Positions 15,502 to 23,502 of a DNA stretch of 64,000 nt are shown here, one piece after another. Source of the stretch: Sporomusa acidovorans (GTDB taxonomy: Bacteria > Bacillota > Negativicutes > Sporomusales > Sporomusaceae). Each line of letters starts with the position of its first letter. The stretch's first letter is position 1. The DNA lies in the NCBI RefSeq assembly GCF_002257695.2, contig NZ_CP155571.1. One strand, 5' to 3'. The notes under the pieces were generated by a model. The model did not search any database, was not told the DNA's origin, and saw only the letters and a program-made list of their open reading frames with translations. Position numbers and translations under genes: made by a program.

Positions 15502-15512
15502 AATGAAATTAC
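15502..15512 (+). other. attR-type recombination site of the sigK element
   Basis: AATGAAATTAC matches the left site at 11788-11798 with one difference, in the same codon phase as the C-terminal sigK half. Upstream in this frame there is a stop codon (TAA near 15487), so without excision the half gene has no start. Confidence 0.85.
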
Positions 15513-15789
15513 ATTGATAGACGTATTGGGAACGGCGCCGGATGTTGTGGGGGAGGCCGTAGAAAGTTTGTGTGAACAGGAACGGTTAAATCGGGAAATT
15601 CACCGGCTGACTGCCAGGGAAAAATGGGTACTAGAAATGCGCTTCGGACTGCCTGACGGCAGTCGCAAAACCCAGCGTGATATTGCCAAAATACTAGGGA
15701 TTTCACGAAGTTACGTTAGTAGAATAGAAAAACATGCGATTACTAAGTTGGGAAAGACATTATCTGCGGGTGACACTCCCCATAAGTAG
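15502..15789 (+). CDS. sigK: RNA polymerase sigma-K, C-terminal half (interrupted gene)
   Basis: The 95 codons after the inserted element encode the rest of sigma-K: the region 3 link starting ITLIDVLGTAPD, then region 4 with HRLTAREKWVLEMRFGL, the helix-turn-helix TQRDIAKILGISRSYVSRIE and a basic end. The frame has no ribosome site or plausible own start and is only useful after excision joins it to codon 142 of the N-terminal half. The joined product matches Bacillus sigma-K in order and length. It is followed by a hairpin with a T run. Confidence 0.95.
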   Translation, partial: NEITLIDVLGTAPDVVGEAVESLCEQERLNREIHRLTAREKWVLEMRFGLPDGSRKTQRDIAKILGISRSYVSRIEKHAITKLGKTLSAGDTPHK

Positions 15790-15821
15790 GCTAGGATAAA
15801 CCAATGGGATTATAGTAATGA

Positions 15822-15867
15822 GGAAAAGAGGCTGTTTTGTGTGTAGCGGGCAATCTCTTTTGTTTTT
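15822..15867 (+). terminator. Probable terminator after sigK
   Basis: AAAAGAG pairs with CTCTTTT over a loop of about 25 bases, then GTTTTT follows. The stem is short, so support is moderate. Confidence 0.5.
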
Positions 15868-15921
15868 ACGATGACCATGTTATAATTTTTGGTAATCGAT
15901 ATTAACAAACCGGAGGAGAAA

Positions 15922-16425
15922 TTGTTCAAATTATTAGTACCCTGTCGAGTAGTCAACACTTTATTTGAAATTAATTTTGCCGAATTGCGTCAGCGGGGAA
16001 TGCAAGGAATCGTTTTTGATCTTGATAATACAATCATTCCCTGGAGTAGTCCGGATATCTGTCCGGAGATGTTACAATGGTTGAAAGATTTGCCTGCACA
16101 GGACTTCAGACTTTGTTTAGTATCTAATAATGGCAAAGAACGGGTAAAAAAGATAGCTTTTCAATGCGGCGTACCTTTTGTAGCCCAGGCCCGCAAGCCT
16201 TTGCGCCGCGGTTTTCGTCAAGCGGCCCGGGTGATGGGCTTAAGTCCGGATGTTGTTGCGGTTGTGGGTGACCAGCTATTTACCGATGTTTTGGGCGGTA
16301 ACCGGCTTGGCATGTTTACTATTTGGGTAAAACCACTAACTACCCAAGAATTTATCGGCACAAAAATTACCCGTCAATTTGAAAAACTAGCGGTACGTTT
16401 GCTAAAAGCTACCGGAAGACTTTAA
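15922..16425 (+). CDS. yqeG: YqeG family HAD-IIIA phosphatase
   Basis: A 167-residue cytosolic HAD-superfamily hydrolase. The TTG at 15922 is preferred because CGGAGGAG lies just before it; the frame extends upstream without a ribosome site. HAD motif I is VFDLDNTI with both catalytic Asp, motif II is LVSNNG, and the later acidic motif is VGDQLFTDV. The substrate is unknown; in Bacillus the gene lies beside yqeH and aroE, and here too aroE is next. A TATAAT lies near 15880, just upstream, as a possible promoter. Confidence 0.92.
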   Translation: MFKLLVPCRVVNTLFEINFAELRQRGMQGIVFDLDNTIIPWSSPDICPEMLQWLKDLPAQDFRLCLVSNNGKERVKKIAFQCGVPFVAQARKPLRRGFRQAARVMGLSPDVVAVVGDQLFTDVLGGNRLGMFTIWVKPLTTQEFIGTKITRQFEKLAVRLLKATGRL

Positions 16426-16485
16426 AATGAGTCAGTGAAAAAACATATTTAATTTTCTGCAAATAACAGAGGGAGTCCTTACATC

Positions 16486-17340
16486 ATGATGATAACTGCT
16501 AAAACCCAAAAGGTAGGCCTGCTAGGCTGGCCGCTTGGTCATTCCTTATCACCCGTAATGCAGAATGCGGCATTTGCGGCAAGCAACTTGGACTATGTCT
16601 ATTTACCGCTGCCCACACCGCCTGAACTGCTGCCGCAAGCGGTTCAGGGACTTAAAGCATTAGGGTTCGCGGGTGTGAATGTAACGATCCCGCACAAAGT
16701 CGCGATAATGGAATACCTGGACGAAATTGACAGTAGCGCTAAATCAGTCGGCGCTGTTAATACGATTCTATGTCAGGGAGACCGTTTAATCGGACATAAT
16801 ACAGATGCCGGAGGCTATATCCGCTCTCTTAAGCAGGTCGGTATTAGCGTGACTGGCCGCTCGGCCGTAATTTTCGGGGCAGGAGGTGCCGCAAGGGCTG
16901 TTATAGCTGGATTCGCCGCTGCTCATGTAGCGGCAATAACTGTTGGCGCGCGAGATAAAAACAAGGCCGAACATATGGCGCATTTATTTGACGGAACTAT
17001 CCCGGTAAGCGGTGTCTGCTGGGATAGCGACGAGTTTGCAGCGGCATTGTCTAATGCCGATATTGTGGTTAATGCAACGCCTTTAGGAATGTATCCGTCT
17101 ACTGTCAATCAGCCGCCGGTGCGCTGGGACCTTTTGCAACAGTCAGCAGTAATTTCCGATTTAATCTATAATCCGCTAATAACCGGGTTTATGGCCGAGG
17201 GTATTCGCCGAGGCCATATCGTTGTCGGCGGTGAGGGAATGTTGCTTGAACAGGGAGCACTGGCTTTTGAATTATGGACAGGTCGTAAGGCGCCCGCAAG
17301 CGTGATGCGCCAGGCGCTTATGCGGGAGTTAAAAAGATAA
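16486..17340 (+). CDS. aroE: Shikimate dehydrogenase
   Basis: NADP-dependent reduction of 3-dehydroshikimate to shikimate, the fourth step of aromatic synthesis. The 284-residue protein has the substrate site HSLSPVMQN (Ser20, Ser22), the catalytic Lys in VTIPHK, the Asp in HNTDAGGY, and the nucleotide-binding GAGGAARA. GEGMLLEQGALAFELW is the typical C-terminal block. GAGGGAG precedes the start. Together with aroC, aroK and aroB further along it makes this region an aromatic-pathway cluster mixed with pilus genes. Confidence 0.96.
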   Translation: MMITAKTQKVGLLGWPLGHSLSPVMQNAAFAASNLDYVYLPLPTPPELLPQAVQGLKALGFAGVNVTIPHKVAIMEYLDEIDSSAKSVGAVNTILCQGDRLIGHNTDAGGYIRSLKQVGISVTGRSAVIFGAGGAARAVIAGFAAAHVAAITVGARDKNKAEHMAHLFDGTIPVSGVCWDSDEFAAALSNADIVVNATPLGMYPSTVNQPPVRWDLLQQSAVISDLIYNPLITGFMAEGIRRGHIVVGGEGMLLEQGALAFELWTGRKAPASVMRQALMRELKR

Positions 17341-17481
17341 CAAAAATTAACAAAATATTTTAAGATTATTAATTTTATGGCAGGAATACTCTTGCCGGAA
17401 TGCGAATATACTCCTTATCGGTCATATTCAGCAATATTATGGGGGGATAGCGATCTCCCACAGATCAAGTAGAGTAAACAA

Positions 17482-17534
17482 TGCAACCGGACCAGGCAAA
17501 ATATATAATTTTTTGCTACGTCGGTTGTTTTTTT
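17482..17534 (+). promoter_or_regulatory. Terminator-like attenuator in the pilB leader, possible riboswitch platform
   Basis: CAACCG (17484-17489) pairs with CGGTTG (17522-17527), and inside it GCAAAA pairs with TTTTGC; seven T follow, ending 21 bases before the pilB start. This is a transcription terminator placed in the leader of the pilus operon. The sequence entering it, TGCAACCGGACC, resembles the conserved 3' end of c-di-GMP-II riboswitches (GUGCAACCGRCC). I could not match the 5' half of that aptamer, so the riboswitch reading is tentative. Confidence 0.6.
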
Positions 17535-17555
17535 ATTATTCAACGGAGAGAAACA

Positions 17556-19082
17556 ATGCTGCAAAATAATAAACGTCCGGGAGACGTACCTCATGTAGAT
17601 TTAGCCACTGCCCATATTAGTCAAGAAGCCGTGTCTGCGATCTCCGAGTCCTTGGCCAAGCGGTATCAAGTTATTCCTATCGAAAAAGAAAACCAGGAAT
17701 TAACACTGGCTATGGCGGACCCTACAAACTTTTTTGCCATTGATGATGTGAGAAGGGTGACTGGCTGTGAGGTTAAGCCGGTAATTGCCGCCGAACAAGC
17801 CATAATGCAGGCTATTAGCCAGTACTATGGCGTACATGACTTAGTTAAAAAAGCTGTAAAAAAGTTTAATCAGGAAGAGCACTCCGCAGTGGCGCAAGTA
17901 CATACGGAAGACGACGCACCCATTATCGGCATCGTTAGTTCCCTTTTAGCTCAGGCAGTAAGGGAACGCGCCAGTGATATTCATATTGAGCCACAGGAGA
18001 ACTTGCTGCGGATTCGATTCCGGGTTGATGGCATACTTAGAGAAGTAGTTTCATTTACCCGCAATATTCACTCAGCGATCGTGTCGCGAATCAAGATTAT
18101 GGCTAATATGGACATTACGGAAAAGCGTCTTCCGCAAGATGGACGAATCGATACCCTGGAACAAGGGCGTGAGGTCAATATCCGGGTATCAACTTTACCG
18201 ACAATTGACGGCGAAAAGGTTGTCATGCGGCTGCTTGATAAAAGGGCGGTTATTCTCGATATAACTAAATTGGGATTTACAACTAGCAATCTAGCATGTT
18301 ACCGCCAGTTATATTCGCAGTCACACGGGATGATACTCGTGACGGGACCAACCGGCTCCGGCAAGACGACAACCTTATATTCGACGTTGGCGCAAATTAA
18401 TACGATTGACCGTAATACGATCACAATTGAAGATCCTGTCGAATATCGTCTTGCAGGCACAAACCAAGTGCAAGTCAATCCGAGAGCGGGGCTGACTTTT
18501 GCCAAAGGCTTGCGTTCTATTCTACGGCAAGATCCGAATGTGATTATGATAGGCGAGATTCGAGATGGTGAGACGGCTGATATAGCAATCAGAGCCGCAC
18601 TTACCGGGCATTTGGTATTGAGTACCCTGCATACGAATGACGCAGCGGGAGCAATAACCAGGTTGATCGATATGGGCGTGGAGCCTTTCTTGATAGCCTC
18701 GTCGGTATTGGGGGTGCTGGCCCAACGGCTGGTGCGGGTAAATTGCCCTGAATGCAAAAAAATATATACACCGGTATATGGTTCAGGGGAACAATTATTT
18801 GTAAATCAGGACAAGCCTGTTTCGTTGTATAAGGGGTTAGGCTGTGCCAACTGCGCGTTTACCGGCTACCGGGGACGAATGGCTATTCAGGAAGTTATGC
18901 CTGTCAGTTCACAGATTAGGAAACTGATCAATCGTCGCGCATCAACCGATGAAATCGGTGCTGTAGCTAGAAGTGAGGGGATGCTGTCCATGCGGGAAGA
19001 TGGGATACAAAAAGCGCTGGCGGGGTTTACCACAATGAACGAAGTTATGCGTGGCACATATGTTTACAATAAATCCGATTAA
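17556..19082 (+). CDS. pilB: Type IV pilus extension ATPase
   Basis: Hexameric ATPase that powers pilus assembly from the cytoplasmic side. The ATG at 17556 follows GGAGAG; a longer frame to 17481 overlaps the leader hairpin and is rejected. The 508-residue protein has an N-terminal GspE_N domain (to about residue 130), then the ATPase core with Walker A GPTGSGKTTT near residue 264, the Asp box, Walker B MIGEIRDGETADIA, and the His box GHLVLSTLHTNDA. A four-Cys zinc knuckle (CPECKK...CANC) near residue 400-435 is typical of PilB. It opens a long run of pil genes. Confidence 0.96.
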   Translation: MLQNNKRPGDVPHVDLATAHISQEAVSAISESLAKRYQVIPIEKENQELTLAMADPTNFFAIDDVRRVTGCEVKPVIAAEQAIMQAISQYYGVHDLVKKAVKKFNQEEHSAVAQVHTEDDAPIIGIVSSLLAQAVRERASDIHIEPQENLLRIRFRVDGILREVVSFTRNIHSAIVSRIKIMANMDITEKRLPQDGRIDTLEQGREVNIRVSTLPTIDGEKVVMRLLDKRAVILDITKLGFTTSNLACYRQLYSQSHGMILVTGPTGSGKTTTLYSTLAQINTIDRNTITIEDPVEYRLAGTNQVQVNPRAGLTFAKGLRSILRQDPNVIMIGEIRDGETADIAIRAALTGHLVLSTLHTNDAAGAITRLIDMGVEPFLIASSVLGVLAQRLVRVNCPECKKIYTPVYGSGEQLFVNQDKPVSLYKGLGCANCAFTGYRGRMAIQEVMPVSSQIRKLINRRASTDEIGAVARSEGMLSMREDGIQKALAGFTTMNEVMRGTYVYNKSD

Positions 19083-19098
19083 GCGGGGTGACAGACCG

Positions 19099-20151
19099 AT
19101 GATTGAGACACTGTTACATACGGCAGTAACTCAAAAAGCTTCAGATATTCACCTATCTGTAGGGGTGCCACCCATTTTCCGAATAAACGGGAGTTTAATT
19201 ACAACCGATAATTCTCCGCTCACCCAGGAAGATACGCTGGCTATATTTCAGGCAATAACGTCTGTTGACCAGCAGGCTCGTTTTCAGGAAAATGGTGAAC
19301 TTGACTTTGCTTTTGCGATTAACGGCCTTAGTCGTTTTCGCGTTAATGCCTACCGTCAACGCGGTTTTGTGGCTATTGCTGTTCGTGTGTTGAATGAATC
19401 GATTGTTTCCTTGGATGAGTTAGGCCTGCCGACAGTAGTCAAGTCCCTGGCCCGGATGCCCCGCGGCTTAGTTCTTATTACCGGTCCGACAGGTAGTGGA
19501 AAATCAACAACGTTGGCTGCAATGGTCGATTTAATTAATTATGAACGTTCATTCCATATATTGACTTTGGAGGACCCTATCGAATATTTACATCAACACC
19601 GTAAATGCGTTATTAGTCAGCGAGAAGTACCAACCGATAGTACAACTTTTGCAAGTGGCCTTAAGGCAGCCCTGCGTGAAGATCCGGATGTCATCATGGT
19701 TGGGGAGATGCGGGATGCTGAAACTATTGGCATTGCGGTTACTGCTGCCGAAACAGGGCATTTGGTGTTGGCTTCTCTCCACACCTGTGATGCTGCGAGG
19801 ACGGTTGACCGGATTATCGATGTTTTTCCTCCTTATCAGCAACAGCAAATCCGTATTCAACTTGCTTTGACGCTCCAAGGCATTATATCACAGCAACTTA
19901 TACCGCGATGTGATGGGAATGGAAGGACAGTGGCGGTCGAGATCCTCATGGCAACGCCTGCAGTACGCAATCTTATTCGTGAAGGCAAGACTCATCAAAT
20001 TTCATCGGTTATTCAGACCGGTACTAAATTCGGTATGCAATCTATGGATTTTTCTTTAAAAATGTTGTATCAGCGAGGGGTTATTTCTTATCAGGATGCA
20101 TTAGCGTATTCGCTAAATCAGGAGAATTTTATTTTTTTGGCAGATAGGTAG
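19099..20151 (+). CDS. pilT: Type IV pilus retraction ATPase
   Basis: Hexameric ATPase that disassembles pili for twitching and DNA uptake. The ATG at 19099 has GCGGGGTGA upstream; the frame extends back into pilB without a better start. The 350-residue protein has the PilT N-terminal ASDIHLSVG, Walker A GPTGSGKST near residue 129, Asp box LTLEDPIEY, Walker B MVGEMRDAETI and His box GHLVLASLHT. The C-terminal AIRNLIREGK-type retraction motif appears as VRNLIREGKTHQI. It lies 16 bases after pilB. Confidence 0.96.
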   Translation: MIETLLHTAVTQKASDIHLSVGVPPIFRINGSLITTDNSPLTQEDTLAIFQAITSVDQQARFQENGELDFAFAINGLSRFRVNAYRQRGFVAIAVRVLNESIVSLDELGLPTVVKSLARMPRGLVLITGPTGSGKSTTLAAMVDLINYERSFHILTLEDPIEYLHQHRKCVISQREVPTDSTTFASGLKAALREDPDVIMVGEMRDAETIGIAVTAAETGHLVLASLHTCDAARTVDRIIDVFPPYQQQQIRIQLALTLQGIISQQLIPRCDGNGRTVAVEILMATPAVRNLIREGKTHQISSVIQTGTKFGMQSMDFSLKMLYQRGVISYQDALAYSLNQENFIFLADR

Positions 20152-20213
20152 TACGCTATAACACCCTGTCAGAAAGAATGTATTTTCTATAGCTAAGACC
20201 GGGAGAGAAAAAA

Positions 20214-21440
20214 GTGGTTAAGACTTATACTTATAAGGCCAAGAACCGGAAGGGAAAACTTATGACAGGCACTCTTCTGGCCGACAGCGAGAACGCTGTA
20301 GCTTTACATATACGTAAAAAAGACGGCTTTGTTTTACAAATAAAAGAAAAAAAGACAGGCAAAAACCTGTATGCGGTCGTACGGAAACAATTAAACACTG
20401 TTAAAATAAAAGATTTAGCACTGATTTGTCGTCTGCTTGCCACGATGATTGAGGCAGGTTTGCCATTACTTACCTGTCTTAAGATTGTCATCGATCAAAG
20501 TGAAAATGCCTACATCAAAACCGTACTGCAAAGTGTGTATGAGAATGTACAGGCAGGTGAGACGTTTTCCTGGGCACTTGCTCAACATCGCCACGTATTT
20601 CCGGCTATTATGATCAATATGGTCGAAGCCGGTGAGCTAGGCGGTGTGCTTGCAACCGTTCTTGAGCGCCTGGCTATCCATTTTGAAAAAGAACATAAGC
20701 TTGGCGAAAAAATTAAATCGGCCATGACCTATCCTGCTGTTGTGATAACGATGGCGGTACTGGCTGTTATATTTATTTTTATTTTTGTATTACCGGTTTT
20801 TATAGCCGTGTTTGTCGATATGAAAGTGGAGTTACCTTGGCCAACAAGGATGCTGCTGCTAGTTAGTGAATTTCTTCAAGACTATTGGCTGTTTTTACTA
20901 ATAGGCATTATTGGCGTAAGTTTGTTTGGCAAATTAGCGTTAACCCGGCCTGACATAGGCAGGATACGGGATAAAGTGGTACTTGCCATACCGCTTGTTG
21001 GCAAACTTGTTCAAAAAGTTGCCATCGCCCGGTTTAGCCGCACTCTAAGTACACTGATCCGGGGAGGGGTGCCCATTATCGCCGCCCTTGATGTCGTAAA
21101 AAAAGTGATTGATAATTTGAGCATGATGGAGGCTGTGACTGTGGCGCAAGCAAACTTAAAAGCAGGAATTACGCTTGCCGAAACGCTTGCTGCCAGCAGA
21201 GTATTTACGCCTATGGTTATTCAGATGGTGGCTATTGGCGAAGAAAGCGGCGCTATCGATAAGATGCTGGAAAAAGTCGCTGATTATTATGAAAGTGAAG
21301 TTGATGATATCGTTACAAGAATGAGCAGTATTATGGAACCTGTTATTGTCGGGATATTAGGTGTATTCATTGGCTTTATTGTTATCGCGATTATCTTACC
21401 TATGTTTGACATTATTGCCAATGTCGGCAGTAGCATGTAA
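20214..21440 (+). CDS. pilC: Type IV pilus inner-membrane platform protein
   Basis: Polytopic platform that couples PilB/PilT to the pilin pool. At 408 residues it has the usual two T2SSF domains: cytoplasmic helices at about 65-170 with MVEAGELGGVLATVLERLA, a membrane helix at about 170-200, a second pair near 215-245, the second T2SSF copy at about 265-390 with AIGEESGAIDKMLEKVADYY, and a last helix at the end. Start is GTG at 20214 behind GGGAGAG. The stop codon is followed at once by a dispersed repeat. Confidence 0.95.
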   Translation: MVKTYTYKAKNRKGKLMTGTLLADSENAVALHIRKKDGFVLQIKEKKTGKNLYAVVRKQLNTVKIKDLALICRLLATMIEAGLPLLTCLKIVIDQSENAYIKTVLQSVYENVQAGETFSWALAQHRHVFPAIMINMVEAGELGGVLATVLERLAIHFEKEHKLGEKIKSAMTYPAVVITMAVLAVIFIFIFVLPVFIAVFVDMKVELPWPTRMLLLVSEFLQDYWLFLLIGIIGVSLFGKLALTRPDIGRIRDKVVLAIPLVGKLVQKVAIARFSRTLSTLIRGGVPIIAALDVVKKVIDNLSMMEAVTVAQANLKAGITLAETLAASRVFTPMVIQMVAIGEESGAIDKMLEKVADYYESEVDDIVTRMSSIMEPVIVGILGVFIGFIVIAIILPMFDIIANVGSSM

Positions 21441-21575
21441 CTATGTATTCCGCATTAAAGAAGTTTGCCGACGCAGGCGGATGGTGTATGAAGAGCGCTC
21501 CACCACTAGCGTTTGACTTCCGCTTTTGCCAACACACCACCCGCCTGCAAAAATCTTCGCACGTTGTATATATCT
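21441..21575 (+). repeat. Dispersed hairpin repeat, family 2, copy A
   Basis: Starts directly after the pilC stop codon. GCAGGCGGATGGTGT pairs with ACACCACCCGCCTGC across a 50-base middle containing AGAGCGCTCCACC and GCGTTTGACTTCCGCTTTTGCC. A second copy at 22804-22925 keeps the same order, and the arms have changes on both sides, as in copies under structural constraint. The tail GCACGTTGTATATAT also occurs in the partial copy at 53242-53286. Confidence 0.88.
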
Positions 21576-21594
21576 ATCAAGGAAAGTGAATAGT

Positions 21595-22014
21595 ATGATG
21601 TTAACTATAAAAAAACAAATAAGCAATGCCCAAGGATTTACATTAGTTGAGTTGATGGTGGTTATCGCCATTCTTGGCATTCTGGCATCAATTGCCCTGC
21701 CGAGACTTGCAGGTTCAATAACATTGGCTAAAGCCGCTAAACTTCAGGCTGACTTGCGAACAATAGGCACTGCCATCGCGTTATACGAGGTCGATAATGG
21801 CAAGTTGCCGGAAGCAGAGCTTGATGCCGCCTTAGTTCCAACGTCGGGGAAAAAGTATCTGCAAGCCATGCCTGCGCCACCTGACAGTTCAGATCCTGCC
21901 AGCTATAAAGCCGGCTATGATGCTTCTACCGGTGTTGTAACGATCAAGTTTGCAGGAAAGACTTATAAGTCGGATGGTTCTAATCCTGTGGACAATCCTG
22001 TGGACGTCAAATAA
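21595..22014 (+). CDS. pilA: Type IV major pilin (prepilin)
   Basis: Likely the main pilus subunit. The ATG at 21595 follows AAGGAAAGTG; the upstream extension of the frame lies in the repeat and is rejected. The 139-residue precursor has a 14-residue leader ending in Gly, then FTLVELMVVIAILGILASIA, with Glu at position 5 of the mature chain as required. A single helix is followed by a small globular domain ending with SNPVDNPVDVK. PilD, the processing enzyme, is the next gene. It is much smaller than Gram-negative major pilins with disulfide loops and has no Cys. Confidence 0.92.
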   Translation: MMLTIKKQISNAQGFTLVELMVVIAILGILASIALPRLAGSITLAKAAKLQADLRTIGTAIALYEVDNGKLPEAELDAALVPTSGKKYLQAMPAPPDSSDPASYKAGYDASTGVVTIKFAGKTYKSDGSNPVDNPVDVK

Positions 22015-22074
22015 CTTCTCTAAAGTGTAAGACAATATGTATTTTTTCCGTATTATTATTCGAGGGAGAAGCAC

Positions 22075-22821
22075 ATGCTCAGCTTACTTTTATTCTTAGC
22101 AGGGCTGATTGTCGGCAGTTTTTTAAATATATGTATTGACAGGATACCTCTAAAGCAGTCGTTGATACGGCCACGGTCATATTGTATGGCGTGTAAGGAG
22201 CCGTTGCCGGTTCAAGATATCCTACCGGTTATAAGTTTTTTGCTTTTACGGCGGCGATGCCGGTTTTGTGCTGCGTTACTCTCCTGGCGTTATATCGGAG
22301 TTGAATTGTTGACAGGCTGTTTATTTATATGGTGCTATTTTATTTTGGGGGTAACATTAGCTTGTAGTAAGGCGCTCATTCTTACATCCTTTCTTATTTG
22401 TATTACCTTTATTGATCTTCGACATCAGCTTATTCTGGATAAAATACTGGTGTGGTTTGCTGCCTTGGCTGTCATTAGCAACTTGTTCGAGCCTGTACTC
22501 TCCTGCGGGGACATGGTAAGTGCGGCCGTAGCCGGCGGGGGTATTTTCCTTGTAATTGCCGTTATTACCAGAGGGGGGATGGGAGGCGGTGATATTAAGT
22601 TTGTAGCTGCATTAGGGTTATGGCTGGGATTTAAGCTGACAATGCTTACCGTCTTTTTGGCTTTTCTCCTTGGTGGTTTAGGGGGATTATTGCTGATTAT
22701 TGCCGGTCTAAAGAAACGGAAAGACTTTATTCCGTTTGGCCCCTTTATTGCCGCAAGTGCCTGGATTAGTTTGCTGTATGGGGAACAACTTATCATTTGG
22801 TATCTATATATTCCGCAGTAA
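22075..22821 (+). CDS. pilD: Prepilin peptidase / N-methyltransferase
   Basis: Membrane aspartyl protease that cuts prepilin leaders and methylates the new N-terminus. The 248-residue protein has the N-terminal VGSFLNICIDRIP, a four-Cys zinc site (CMAC and CRFC) in the cytoplasmic methylase domain, and two catalytic Asp in FIDLRHQLI and GGGDIKFVAALG. About eight membrane helices are evident. GAGGGAGAAG precedes the start. Copy B of the family 2 repeat overlaps the last six codons. Confidence 0.95.
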   Translation: MLSLLLFLAGLIVGSFLNICIDRIPLKQSLIRPRSYCMACKEPLPVQDILPVISFLLLRRRCRFCAALLSWRYIGVELLTGCLFIWCYFILGVTLACSKALILTSFLICITFIDLRHQLILDKILVWFAALAVISNLFEPVLSCGDMVSAAVAGGGIFLVIAVITRGGMGGGDIKFVAALGLWLGFKLTMLTVFLAFLLGGLGGLLLIIAGLKKRKDFIPFGPFIAASAWISLLYGEQLIIWYLYIPQ

Positions 22822-22925
22822 AGAATTTGCAGACTCAGGTAGGTGGTGCATGAAGAGCGCTCCACCGCTGGCGCTTGACTTCCGCTTTTGCCAACACACC
22901 ACTCGCCTGCAAAAATTTTTACTAC
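22804..22925 (+). repeat. Dispersed hairpin repeat, family 2, copy B
   Basis: Begins in the last codons of pilD and runs into the spacer. It matches copy A along about 115 bases: the opening TATTCCGCA-TAAAGAA, the AGAGCGCTCCACC block, GCGCTTGACTTCCGCTTTTGCC, and the arm ACACCACTCGCCTGC. The opposite arm reads CAGGTAGGTGGTG, so the hairpin is kept although both arms differ from copy A. The two copies lie 1.36 kb apart, each right after a pil gene. Confidence 0.88.
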
Positions 22926-23019
22926 CAGTTTGAAATGTACAGTTCGCTTGAGAATTTAAGGGGACTCGCAGCACCTTGTATGCATAGCTAGGCTGGTGAC
23001 AGGCTGGAGCGTGGTCGTT

Positions 23020-23487
23020 GTGCAAAAGGGATTTTCACTTATAGAGGTAATAATTGTTGTTGCGCTTGTTGGTGTTTTAGCCACCGGAGCGTTGCCGCGC
23101 ATTGCAGATACCTTGGCAAATCAAGAATTGCAAACGGCTGCCGTTAATCTGGCGGCCGATATAAGAAGTATGCAACAACTGGCTATGAATGCCAATGGTG
23201 ACAATTCTCCCCTTTACACACTGCGCTTTTCCCGGGATGAACATGGCTCCTATTATATAATTCATAATGGCCGCCACGCCATTAAGACAGTGTACTTATC
23301 AAGGTTTGTTCAAGTGACTGGCGAGCCGGATTATATTATGTTTTCTAATAAAGGTGCACCGCGCAGAGGGCAAAAAATTGAATTAAAAAGTATTCGCCAC
23401 CGTTATTTTTTGTATATTTATATTGCCGGTGCAACAGGTCGGGTAAGGGTCTCTGCCAACGGCAATACTGACGAAAAAGATTACTGA
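23020..23487 (+). CDS. Minor pseudopilin, GspH/FimT type
   Basis: A prepilin-like minor pilus protein. The likely start is the GTG at 23020 (GCTGGAG about 10 bases before), giving MQKG as the leader and FSLIEVIIVVALVGVLATGA as the first mature segment, Glu at position 5 present. An in-frame GTG at 22996 would only lengthen the leader. A soluble beta-rich domain follows, ending with RVRVSANG. Minor pseudopilins of this type prime pilus assembly and may take part in DNA binding. First of four consecutive minor pilin-like genes. Confidence 0.85.
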   Translation: MQKGFSLIEVIIVVALVGVLATGALPRIADTLANQELQTAAVNLAADIRSMQQLAMNANGDNSPLYTLRFSRDEHGSYYIIHNGRHAIKTVYLSRFVQVTGEPDYIMFSNKGAPRRGQKIELKSIRHRYFLYIYIAGATGRVRVSANGNTDEKDY

Positions 23488-23502
23488 AATAAGAATCTGA
23501 GC

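Noticed and set aside
17341..17480. c-di-GMP-I riboswitch upstream of pilB
   Set aside because: The conserved GEMM-I blocks (CACAGGGCAAACC, ACGCAAAGC) are not present; only a weak type II likeness near the hairpin remains.
17481..17555. Longer N-terminus for pilB
   Set aside because: The extension is coded by the leader hairpin and its T run; the ATG at 17556 has its own ribosome site.
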